A stretch of 64,000 nucleotides of DNA, taken from assembly GCA_020091685.1 (NCBI GenBank), contig CM034607.1:11337548-11401547 (forward strand), read 5' to 3'. Numbering within the stretch: position 1 is the stretch's first letter; each line of letters opens with the position of its first letter. Shown here one piece after another: positions 39,601 through 51,058 of the stretch. The notes beneath the pieces are model-generated. The model was not told where the DNA came from, ran no database searches, and saw nothing but the letters and a program-made list of their open reading frames with translations. The stretch is from Lutjanus erythropterus (Eukaryota > Chordata > Actinopteri > Lutjaniformes > Lutjanidae). The translations under genes were made by a program, and so were the position numbers.

Positions 39601-39789
39601 GGAAACTCTGTAATTAAATCAATGAGAGTTGAATCCGAGCAGCTGGAGGACATCAGAAGGGAAACCAGAAAATATTTTCTTGATTAAATATGATCCATTT
39701 TCATTCCACGTCTGTAAAAGAAGTTATACAGTTGTGCTTTTGTACAGTGAGGCCCCTTCCCAGAGACACAACAGTCTGCTCCCATGAAC

Positions 39790-40000
39790 ATTTGTATTCT
39801 CCTTCCATGCTCCACTGCATCAGAACCAATAGTGTTTAATTAGATACTAATTTATTATAGGCTCCCAAGAGTCATCAACAGTTTTTAATGGTTTTTCAGG
39901 AAAAGACAAACTCTGAAATACCATTAAATACACAAGAATACCTACAAAATGACTTTTTAGTCATTGCTGGGCCAAATACTGGAGTATAGGTGACATGTAC
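39790..40000. repeat. Repeat shared with 45645-45820
   Basis: Shares 'tgtattctcct.ccatgctcc actgc.tca' and 'ggtgacat' with a segment near 45.7 kb in the same orientation. The two copies flank much of slc6a19 copy C. It may be a dispersed repeat or a local duplication product. Confidence 0.5.
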
Positions 40001-40136
40001 TTATGTGATAAATCATTTAAACATTCATTTTGGCTTCATGGGGACATTTCAATTCAAATAATAGTAATTTTGACACAAAAAAAATAGACAAAACCTGCAT
40101 TTTGTTGTACTCTGAAATGGGTAACTTTTAAACAGT

Positions 40137-43100
40137 TTAAAACATTTTGCTTGTGTTTTGTCTTTCTGTTTTCTTCTTGCAGGAAACAAAGACCAGCCTA
40201 CATAATGCGTACAGAGGCACAGCCAGACTGGGGATTCCTGCCAAAACAAAGATGGCTGCGTTGATCCATGCAGGGTACGGTACTGATGTCAGAGATGGGA
40301 ACTTCTCCTGCAAACCACCAAACAGTATGATTAGTGTGATTGGTATGTAATGGCTGTCCAAACTTTGCTGAGTATGACTGAATACTATACTAAGTTGCTT
40401 AAGCTGGTCAATTTAATTGCGTTGAGTTGTTGTAGTTAAAATCATGAAGACTACTCTTGCCTGTCTCTATCATTAGTTGGGTGTGTTGTGTCTTTTTTAT
40501 TATGCAGTACCACAGAGAAACATCATTTACCTAAAAATGTTTAGCATGCCATATGAATTGTTCATTTTGCAATAAGAGAACATCAGGGAAAAGGGCAAAA
40601 TAAAGTTGGATGATATGTAAACTGATCACAGAGCTTGTGTGCTTACAGAGTTGGGATCCCAGACTAAATAGGTGAGCTCTTCTTGGGCTTGTGTCACCAG
40701 GTAGAAAATTAAAATGACCAGAACGATTAAAGGACTGATGACCCTCCATGAAACCTGCCAGAAGATGGAGGGCTTGTGTCCAATCATGAACTTAAAGTCC
40801 TCGTTGAACCTGCCAGACAGGAAGGTTATGATTAATTTTGATTAGTTATGAAATATGTCATGAAGACATCCCTGTCACACAGGACTTAAAGTGATAGTTC
40901 ACCCAAAAATGAAATTTCACTCAATATCTACTCACCCCTGTGCTGATGTGAAGATGGGTGAAGATCTCCAGTTCACAAAACATTCCTGGATCTTCAGCAG
41001 AAAACAGCCTTGCAGCCAAATCCAGTACAATTGAAGTGAACGGTGACCAGTTTTAAAATGTAAAAAAAAAGAACACAAAATAACACAAAATGTCTCCATA
41101 TTGCTTGTGTGGTGTAATCCAAGTGTCCGTAAGCCGCAAATTTGACCCCAAAAGACACCATTGCCTTGTAGCCTCTCAGTCCTGATCCATGTGCACACGC
41201 CTAAAGTGGGTGCACAGGATCTCGCCTAAGCAGTGCGACACGAGATATACAAGATCTCGCAATTCCTTCACACCTGTCTTTACATGCTACCTGAAAGCGA
41301 CTCAGACAACAGAGATAGATCTGCTCAGAAATAGTGACTTGTTACGCGCACTTCACAAACTTTCAACAAAGAAGAAAATGTCTGAGGACTTCGACTTGGC
41401 CTGTGTACCTGCTTCAGGCGTGTGTCTGAGAGGCTACAGTTGACATTTAGGCTAAAAACATGGTGTTAATGGCATCTTTTGGGGTCAAATTTTTAATGTC
41501 GTGGTGTATGGACACTTGGATTACCTCACATGAGCAGTATGGAGACATTTAGTGTTTTTTTGTGCTCTTTTTTTACATTTTAAAACTGGTCACCATTCAC
41601 TTCAATTGTACTGGATGTGGCTGCACTGCTGTTTTCTGCTGAAGCTCCAGGAATGTTTTGTGAACTGGAGATCTTCACCCATCCTCACATCAACATAGGG
41701 GTTAGTAGATATTGAGTGAAATTTCATTTTTGGGTGAACTATCGCTTTAAATAGGTCGACCATCTCCATAAAGAGGTCATTTTGAAGCAAATATCAAGAT
41801 GTAGAGCAAACATTGAAGAACACATTGTGTTGCTAAAATGAATAGCACTAACCTGTCTATACCGTAGATGTAAACAACAGCTATCATCTCAAACACTGCA
41901 ATGGTCAGAAGTGGAACAGATCCGGCAAAGTTGTCAAAGAGAGTTACCCAATATATCCCCGAACGCTGCGTAAACAGGAGGGAGACGAGGAAGGCGACAA
42001 CACATGTTACTCCTGAAACACAAAAACAAGGGAGCTTGTGTTATTACAGAAACCAAAGACAAACACCAAATATGTTTCATTGGAAAACTTAGGAAATGAT
42101 TGAGTTGATTTTAAACACCAAGTTACCAGTCTGTGCTTCATGGGGCCATTTTTTAGGGAATACATTGAGGTCTTTCAGTGGGACCACCACTCCCTCAATG
42201 TTGCCAAACATGGTTGAGAGTCCCAAAGAGAAAAGCATGATGAAAAGAAGGACAGCCCAGATCGGGGAACCAGGCATCTTGGTGATGGCCTCTGTAAACA
42301 CAATGAAGGCCAGACCTGTTCCCTCCACTCCCTGCACAAACACATGTTAGCTGTAATGGAGATAAGACTAAAAAAAACAATTCTAACTTTGAAATCTGAT
42401 AGATAATTGTCAATATAGTCACCTCACTGAGAAGTCTCTGCATGCTACAGGGTTCAATCTCCAGTCCAGAAACAATATCAGGATAGGAGCTGTTGAGATG
42501 GATGAAAGCTGCATCGTAGTTGCTGGAAGTGATGCTGTCTTCAGGAAGGTCAAATGCATTTAATAATGTCATGATGTTGCTAGGGAGAAAATGCGTCACA
42601 GATAAATAACTCTGGATTACTGGAATTCACATTAAAGCATAGAATCAGATTTTTCAAAAGTCACCAAAGTAATTTGGATGACAGTAAATATTTATACCAA
42701 ATTTTATGGCATACCATACCATAACATACCAACCAATATCGCTATCCTTAGAACCACGCTGCTAGCGTGGCCAAAAGACAATAACTCTTCCAACTTACTG
42801 TACATATGGGCATGTGAGTATTGTATTGAGATAGAAGTGAAAAAAAAAATGTCAGATGTATACACACAGACCACAAAACTAAAGACTATGAGTTGTAGAT
42901 GACAAATCTGCATTTTTGTGTCATTTTTTTCATTTTTAACTTCCTCAAATTCACTGTACTCACTCGCTGATACAGCTGTCAAATTTCTCTGTAGCCCTGA
43001 AGCCAATGATGGAGTAGGTGACTGTGGCAGCATATACTGAGGTGAGACCAGTTATAACAGACAGGATCACAGCATCTTTCACGCAGTTATTGCTTGGGGG

Positions 43101-46100
43101 AGAAAAAACAAGGCAAAAGAACCATGACACACATTGTCTGAGAATATCTACTATTTTTTTCCCCAATCAGGGTGAGCAAAAGAGAAACTTTAACTACAAA
43201 TTGAGAAACATCACATATCTTCTAAATGCCTCTTACTGAACAGGATTGTAGCTTGAGAAGGATATGAGGCCGCCCCATGCCAAACCAAAGGCATAAAAGA
43301 CCTGGGCACCTGCATCCAGCCAAGTATTTGGTTTCATCAACTCATCAACCTGCAAGAACAAGGCAAACAGTGTGATGTGGCTTTAAGGTATGAGATTTTT
43401 TTTTTTTTTTAATTAATTAAAAACGATAGAGATTTGAAACATACATCTGGTGTGAAGAGAAACTTTATTCCATTCAGCGTGCCTTTAAGAGTCAGTCCTC
43501 GGATCAGAAAGATGGCCAGCACAATGTAAGGCAGAACGGCTGTGATGTACACTGCCTGAGGTCAAAACAAGTCAAAATGGAATAATTGATAATAAACATC
43601 AGATTGAATTTTTTTCAGTAATGTATCACAATTGACTATTTCCTAAACATTATTGTCCAATCATAGTTTAGCAACCCTAACTCAGCACAGAGACCTGTCA
43701 TGTTTTGGATTTCTCTGCATGTTAATGTGCATGAAAAGGTAGGTTCTTTTTTTTACCCTGTCTAAAGCCAAAAATACAAGAGCAATGTTAGAAATTGATT
43801 TTACAGTTTGTTTATCTGCTCTAATGTAAACTTCAAACACTAGCAGACCCGCCTAACTACCTTGCTATCTACAGTAGCAGTAGTGTAATTTTAAAGAAGT
43901 AGGGTATTTTTTCAGGCTACATTATTTTGTGGGATTACAGATTAGGGGAAAAAAAAACATGTTCTATCTAGTATTTCCCTGCTGTGTGGATAGATACTAC
44001 TATATCAGTGTCTGGTAATGTTAGCAGCTCTGTCCTGTTCTGTAGAGTGCTGCAGGAATGAGTCCTGAAACCTGGAAACGAGTGAGCATATTCTGGTTTC
44101 TTCATCTCTTAGTCAGTGGGGTTTTTGAATTGGTTTTTGGTTAGATGCCTCAATTACAGTCTGTGGTTAACACAAATTTAAGGGACTTTTAGATTTTGTT
44201 CTATAACATTAAATAGGGTATATCAGTAAATAATGATGATGATAAATGAGATATTTCAACTGACTCACTGAGCTACCATTAGCTTAAATGACCCTTCCGC
44301 CCCTTTTCACTCTTTGCTCCAACTAGCTAGCTAGACTACATTAATCATTAGCGACATAGTTAGGTAGTGTATTGCTAACAATAGCTGACTTAAGTTGTGA
44401 CCCTATATGTCGTTTTTACAGGAAAAGGAGAAAGTTGTCTGAAGTACCAAGTTTGTTCAACTGTTATTGGAACACAGAGCAAAAAGGGGTGGGAAGAGTC
44501 AATTCTCCAGCTAGACAATGAACAGAACCAATGGTTGTTGGCCAGAAATGGAAATCCTGCTCTCATCTACCACTGTCCAAAATCAAGGACCCATTTTTTG
44601 GAAAATTAATAGGAATTTTGAGTAAGGTAGTAAATCTGCCACTATTATTATTGTAAATGTGCTTTACTAGAAAGCTTGACAGCAACTAAGGGAGGCAGGG
44701 TTCAGCTGACAGTCAGTTTACTGAAGGTTCAACAAACCTTTCCTGAAGAGCTGATGCCCCTTATGCAGCATATAGCAATGACTGTCCAGGCAGCTAACAG
44801 GCAGACGACTGCAGGCCAGTGGAGTCCGCCAGAGTCAGCTATAGAAGTTGTACTATCCAGAGTCACTCGGTAAAAAAAATAATCTACAGTCGAACTCTGT
44901 TGACACTCTGGTACATATCCTGAAGGGTCAACAAATATACATAAACAATTATGCAATTTGAGGGCTTTGGTGTGCCTAAGTGTGGGTTGAAAATGTGGGT
45001 ATATTCATATACCTGTTCTATTGTTGTTGAGAGGACACTGGGACCAAGGAAGTGGGCTTTGGAAGGAATTGAAGAGATACCACATGACCCAGGCTATTAA
45101 GGTGTTGTAGTACAGTCCAATCAGAAAGGAAACCAGCATGGAGGCTACACCTAAGGGACAGTATCATGATCTATGACATAACACATCACATAAGAAGCCA
45201 GATAGTCAGTGATAACTGCTTCTACTTACCAACACCTGTCAGATAAGGGTTGATGGCCCTCCACACTCCCACACTACCTTTCCTGAGACGCTGGCCGATG
45301 GCAAACTCCAGCAGCAGGAGAGGCGTTCCTTCAAGCACCAGCAGGATCAAGTAGGGAATCAGAAAGGCACCTGAGAAATGTACATACATGCCATGATATA
45401 GACAGGTATTCTAATCTCTTTGGGTTCAGAATGAGTGTGGACTAGCAGTGTCTCTTAAAACATCTTGGGTCTCCTCTTTTCTTTGGAGTTGTGGTAATTC
45501 CAATTCTTTTTAGCAAGTGGCTTGGCTCTAGGGATGGCAGTGTCTGTCAATGTCTATCTCAACAACTAGTAAAATTAACTGCCATGAAATTTTGCACTGA
45601 CATACGTGGTCTCCAGATGCCCCAGTCGGATAAACAGATGTATTCTCCTCCCATGCTCCACTGCTTCATAAGCAATAAAGTGTTCCATTATACACAAATT
45701 TAGTGTACGCCTCCAAGAGCAGGATGAGTCATTAACAGTTTTGAATCACACCCAATTTTTTTTTTTTTTTTGTCATTGTTGGGCAAGATACTGGTGTATA
45801 GGTGACATATTGTGGAATATCTAACAATAAAGCAACAAATCTCTATCTGAAAGTATATAACTTGAATATCTTGAGAACCGTTCATCTGATCTACTTCAAA
45901 ATTGGCAGAAATTATTCTGGGGACCGAAGGAAACGCAGTGTCGAATTTGAACATCTTCGATTACAACAATGATGCATCATCAAGACAGCTGTGCCCAGTC
46001 AAAGCCTGGATGGGTCAGAGCATGACTTGTATGTATTCCAGAAAATAAGATGCAGCTAAAACACCTTGCACACAGTCACCTAAAGCGCTCGGGATTGTGT

Positions 46101-47575
46101 TTTGTATTCAGCTTTCTGTAAGCTCTGTAAATTGGACATGGCTTATCAGGGTGCTGGAAAACCACCAGGCTCTTTAAGTGTGAGAGTAGCGGCAGAGAGA
46201 GGGAAAGTGCTCATGTGAACAAGCACGAGAAAGAAAGTGTGTGAATATGGATAGAAGTGTTGATGTGATATAAACATTTTTTGAGGATGAAGCCTGACAT
46301 TATTCTATTGTTCTGTGGTTTACATTGTAGACTGGAGTCTTTGTGACAAGCAGAGATGTGTTACATTTATACCTCCATGAAATGGGCGGAGAACCCTTGT
46401 GAGTGATTTAGATTGCCACCTCAGAAATGTGGCTGTGTTCAAAGACAAACTTGCATTAAACCGGCAATGGTACCTTTTTGCTTTACGTGCAACCATTTGC
46501 AACCATTTCTATGGCTAAATATAGCTAATCAGGGACAGTCATAAAAACAGGGTCTTCATATCTCATGCCTTGTAGCTTTCTAACTTCATGGTCACATAAC
46601 CAGATAGGAAACCTGTGTGTCTGTCTCTCAGACTTTGTGAAACCTCACTGAAAATATTTCTGAACAAATTTTAGTAACAAACATAAAACATTTTGACAAC
46701 TTCAAAAACTTGTGCAAGTTATATCTGTGTGCACGAAACTTTTTCACACATGCTCAAAAACTTTCTACAGCTGCAAAACTTAATTACACATTCACAAATG
46801 TAGATGACATATTTTTGCACATGCACACAAAAAGTGATATACAACTGCAGGCTGTGAAATTATTTGTCGTTTCACAAGCTCGAAATCTTTATAACCCTTT
46901 TTTGACTCCATAGATGTTCACCTTCTCTTCTAGTTCTCATGGTAAACAGAGCCTCACTTGGAGGCAGCACTTGACTGCTGACCCCCGGGTCTCTGTGTCT
47001 AGCTCACATATCATGCCAAAGGTTTGACATTATTACAGAAGACTTCATACACTTGAGTATCACTACTTGACAATCTCATGCTGCACTCCTGTAGTCATGA
47101 ATAAGTGATATATGTAACAAACGATTTTATTCAAAATTACACGGATAAATTTACAGTTGATATATTTGGCCTCTCAGAGACTCATTCTCTGCATTTTGTC
47201 ATTCTGCATTGCAAAATGTCCCTGGGAAGGAGTCATCTATAAAAAGCATCATAAACTGCCATAAACTCCCAAAAGAACATTTCACTTCAAATTCACTCCT
47301 GGGTACCTCAAAAACACTTGAATTTGCCAAACACTCATTCAGCAACTGTACATTTACCCTTTTTGTCGTAACTTACCTCCTCCATGACTTTGACACAAGT
47401 AAGGGAATCGCCACACGTTACCAAGCCCAATGCAGAAGCCCACACAGGTTAGGATGTACTGGGCTTTGTTGTCCCACTTGGGCCTGTCCCCGGCCTCCTC
47501 CTTATCCATCCTCTCCAGATCATCATAGGAAGGGATCCGTAGATCCAGTCCTGGGTTGGGAAGTACCAGTCTCAT
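40137..47575 (-). CDS. slc6a19: B0AT1-like neutral amino acid transporter, tandem copy C, 12 exons, 622 aa
   Basis: Same family and topology as copy B and very close to it: the first 67 residues differ at one position. Exons in transcript order: 47575-47377, 45370-45230, 45150-45013, 44919-44738, 43555-43445, 43349-43237, 43092-42964, 42579-42423, 42331-42127, 42012-41853, 40809-40647, 40307-40137 (1869 nt). TM1 is canonical ([10 protein letters not shown]), but TM3 has Ile124 and TM6 reads [10 protein letters not shown], with Ala277, Gly279 and Trp282 at predicted substrate-lining sites. The glycine is unique to this copy. The tail ends [14 protein letters not shown], unrelated to the copy B tail although the flanking DNA aligns. 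The start ATG is in the sequence GCTGCCATGAGA. A piggyBac-like MITE sits in intron 10. No stops or splice losses were seen, so it should be functional; expression site unknown. Confidence 0.93.
40886..41750. mobile_element. piggyBac-like MITE (TTAA target site) in intron 10 of copy C
   Basis: 865 bp bounded by TTAA at 40886-40889 and 41747-41750. The left terminus agtgatagttcacccaaaaa and the right terminus tgggtgaactatcgct are inverted copies, and the inverted repeat extends for roughly 250-300 bp on each side, so the element could fold into a long hairpin. There is no transposase. TTAA duplication suggests piggyBac mobilisation. Confidence 0.75.
45525..45960. repeat. Decayed dispersed repeats in intron 1 of copy C
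   Basis: Contains 'atctcaacaactagtaaaat' with 'gccatgaaattttgcactga', a common teleost repeat motif. The part shared with 39790-40000 follows, then 'gagaaccgttcatctgatct'. No coding potential. Confidence 0.45.
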
Positions 47576-48360
47576 GGCAGCCACATGTGCACTGAGGCAG
47601 AGAGAAAAAGTTGCGTCTGCAGTTGAAGCTTTATGGTTAGTCAGTGCGTATGAACGTCCACATAAAAAGCATTCACCAAGGCTGAAACAAGTTTATGATC
47701 TTTTACTCTATCTGTAGCAATCAGATAGCCAGTGCCAGATTAGCCAGTGCACACTCTGTACTATTTTCTTTACCCATTCACTTATTAAGTGTAATAATTA
47801 AACATAAAAAGTATACATTTTCATGAACAACTTTTCCTGCATGGTCACATAGAGGTGAGAAGGGATCTCTCAGCTCTGCATTAATCTGTTGTTGGGGTTG
47901 TCTCCTGTCAAAAGAGAGTCAAAACAAGATCTTCATCTTAACTTAAGTTTGTCATTGATTTGTATTATTTGCAGCATTATTTGTGGAGCAGATGCCCTGC
48001 TGGGCCTGCTGGTAGTGCTAGAAGAAGGGTCATGGGATCAAAAACAAAACTGCCAGGTCCCATGCCCTGGTGATCCAACAAGTATGTCATTATATTATGT
48101 TAGTATCTAGAAATATACTGTTTTGGACCAAGCTGCTGACAGACAGATTTTTCACTTCACCTCCAAACTTTGCAAAAAGAAAAAAGAAAAGAAAAAAAAG
48201 TAGCCGAAAGCCTTAATCACGTTTATTCTCTCTTACCATTTCCAGTAATAAACACAAGCATCCATTTATAATTGCCATATTTTTAAAACAATTCTCAATA
48301 TTCTATACTTTTTTATTTTCCACTTCAGTGCACATCTGGTTTGGATGGATTGTTTATTTA

Positions 48361-48837
48361 AAGGTCAAGGGTGTAAGATTTACAGGAATTAAAGGCAGAA
48401 TGTGTCAGAGATGGAATATAATGTACCTAAGTGTTTTCATTAGCATATAATCACCTAAGAAAAAAAAAAAAAGAATTGTTGCATTTTTGTTACCTGAAAG
48501 CTTCTACAAGGAACTATTACATTGAGCTGATGTTGGCGTACCGAGTAGAAAATCAAAAATAAAACTAAAAATTTCCTACTCATAGTGGCTTTGAAATGAG
48601 TGCTTTATATCTACAGAGGGACATGGTCCTCTTCCATAGTGGCCACCATGTCGCACCCCCATGTTTCTATATTAGCCCAGAATGGACAAACCAAACACTG
48701 GCTCTAGATACGGCCTTTTGCTTTTTGCGTGAGTTTCAGGGCCACCATTGGTTCTCCTATATGCTTCGAAACAGAGGGTGAGACGAGATGTTTCACTGCT
48801 AGATGCCACTAAATTCTACACACTGGTCCTTCAATCT
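48361..48837. mobile_element. AAAGGTCC-type non-autonomous DNA element (MITE)
   Basis: The left end aaaggtcaagggtgtaagat and the right end taaattctacacactggtcc are imperfect inverted copies about 477 bp apart. The interior (agagggacatggtcctcttc, cagaatggacaaaccaaaca) matches a very common teleost element. A short open frame inside it is not a gene. Confidence 0.65.
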
Positions 48838-48841
48838 CTAA

Positions 48842-49227
48842 AGGGCTTTTCACACTGTACTCAGCCCCAGGCTAAGAGGGCTGTTAGTCTAGGGCTAAGA
48901 CAGCTTTCACACTGGCACAAGGCTAACTGGCGCTAGTCCGGAGTAGGGTTAGCCCTGAGTTTGTGGGGTTATCCCCTGAAAAACAACTAAGCCCAAGGCT
49001 AAAAAGTGTGAAACAGGGCTCGAAGAGTTTAGTAGTCACAGAACATTCTGAAATGTTCACATCAGTTGGTTTACCAATAGACATCTAACCCTGGACTAAT
49101 AGAAGTGCAGGGTAAATCATATAGCCCTGTGCTTAGCTTAACACTGCCTTAACAATATGTGTGTGAAAAGTTAGCCCAAGGTTAACTCTTTACCAAGGAC
49201 AACGGATACTGCCAAGTAAAAAGCCCT
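48842..49227. mobile_element. Harbinger-like MITE with TAA target duplication
   Basis: 386 bp flanked by TAA (48839-48841 and 49228-49230). The left terminus agggcttttcacactg and the right terminus agtaaaaagccct are partial inverted copies. The inside is full of 'ggctaa/ttagcc' subrepeats. A 3-bp TAA duplication and GGGC-type ends point to PIF/Harbinger. It abuts the preceding MITE directly. Confidence 0.55.
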
Positions 49228-51058
49228 TAATACAGATTTTGGGCATTATGATAGCTTCACTGTCACATTTCACTTTTATTTCCATACATTTGCTCATGTG
49301 TTTCTTAAATTATTGGGTAACACTTTTAAATAAGATACACAAAAACTGAGCAGTGTCTTTGAAGGGTTGACATCACTGAGAGCTGCTTCCACATTATTAC
49401 CCCAAAAACCATCAAGTATGTCTTAGGTATCAATCATACCTAAGACATATTTAAAACTAAAGTTAGACAATATTTAGATGTGAATCATGCAACCCATGCA
49501 AAGTTTCTACTGTTATTCTCAAACTGAACAAGATCATTTATCTTTGGTTGATTTATTATTTTGCGACTTACCGTAATTCTCCAAAGGGTGGGTTTACTAG
49601 GAGAAACAGGTCAGAATCCAGTAAACTCTAAACAAGATGATTTATTTCCGACGAGACAAAATAAATACTGTTGTGTGCAGCACAGTTTCCTTTAGGATGT
49701 TTCTTAACTGGTGAGTTGATTATTAACAGGTCATAACGAGACGGTTTATAGCAGTCTTCATGCAGTGTTGTATCCTACTGCACGCACAAACTCTAAAACT
49801 TCACAATAACTCTCCACAATATGCCAAAAACCTTATGAAAAACAACACAAAAGTGGGCTGAGAAGCACATAAGCCATTAAGACATGCTTATAGTATGTCA
49901 AAAGTTTAAACAAGAATTAGCTCCTCTGTTAAAGATTATTTACAAAATATTAAAATAAAACACTATTTTTGTATGCTAGACACAGCAAACTTACCGCATT
50001 AGAGGATTAGTTAGACAGTTTTTGAATCAAGTAAAATGAAATCCATATCACTCTCACATCTGTCTGCTGCTAAATATGAATAGCTCCAGCCAACAGCCAG
50101 TTGGTTAGCTTAGCTATGGGGAAATAGCTAGCCTGGCTGAACCACAAATTGTAATTTTTACACTTTAATTTTTGTAGATTAAACAAATTAGGTGCTGTAG
50201 ACAGCTTTTGTTACTTTTAAACACAACCAAGCAGGTTGTTTTGCTTTGTTTCCTGTCTCTATGCTAAGCTTTTTAGCTGCTGGCTATAGCTTCATATTTA
50301 TCAAACAGACAGAAAAAAAAGGCGAATAGAGAGGCTAAGTCCCTCCCCTTCCAATAGACAACCATAGGACCTATCATCGAAAAATATATGAACACTGTCA
50401 TTGTCAAGGGACAAATTATTTCTTGATCCTGTTTGAATTGTGCAATAAATTACACATATGGTGTTTGCCAATTTAAAAGATAATTTTAGAAGTAAAGAAA
50501 GTTGCAGTTTGTTGTAAAACAGAGACTGTGACATAATTAGAAATACTGCACACCCAGAAGTCACATAAGGGACATCCTGACTTTCCAAGGTAACATTAGC
50601 TGCTGAAGCTACGCTGCCTGTGTGTTTTCGTGGACGGCGATGTTGGTGTTGGTGATGTATATTGTGTGAGACAAGAGATGTAGTTCACAGAGCAGTTTAA
50701 CTCAAAGTTAAATGGTGCTATGAAAAACTTATGCATAGTGATTGGAACAATTCAAACAGGCTCAAAAAATGATTTGGTCATATTTTTTTCCAGATGTCAT
50801 GCTGGAAGGGGTGGTGCTTCTCTATGAGCTTTTTTTTTCCAACTATTCCTTTAATGTAGACTCTGTCTTGTCCCAAACAACATTATTTTACAAAAAATAC
50901 TTCCAAATTTACATCTTAGGTCACAGATAAGTTAGTAGTTACTAGTGTGCTCTTCTATTATTGTACAGAGCATGAGGAAGAAAAAAGGTATGATATAGAA
51001 ACAGTAATAAAACAAGTCCACTGTCATTTTGTTATTAAATATTCAAAGTAAAAGCTAT

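Larger units (their letters stand above)
33874..40136. other. Intergenic region between slc6a19 copies B and C
   Basis: 6.3 kb of repeat-rich DNA with no supported gene. It should include the copy B promoter (near 33.9 kb) and the copy C 3' UTR (near 40 kb). Recognisable content is listed separately: a MITE fragment at 34052, repeated 'ctgtgacctca' motif blocks at 34920-35300 and 36030-36240, and a LINE tail at 36440. Confidence 0.5.
47576..51058. other. Intergenic region between slc6a19 copies C and D
   Basis: 3.5 kb with the copy C promoter side near 47.6 kb and the copy D 3' UTR near 51 kb. It contains two adjacent MITEs (48361-48837 and 48842-49227). I see no additional gene. The rest is AT-rich DNA. 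Confidence 0.5.

Noticed and set aside
47209..47595. 128-codon plus-strand frame over copy C exon 1
   Set aside because: Antisense shadow of the conserved exon.
48596..48781. Short plus-strand frame with a protein-like look
   Set aside because: It lies inside a common MITE with terminal inverted repeats and is not a gene.
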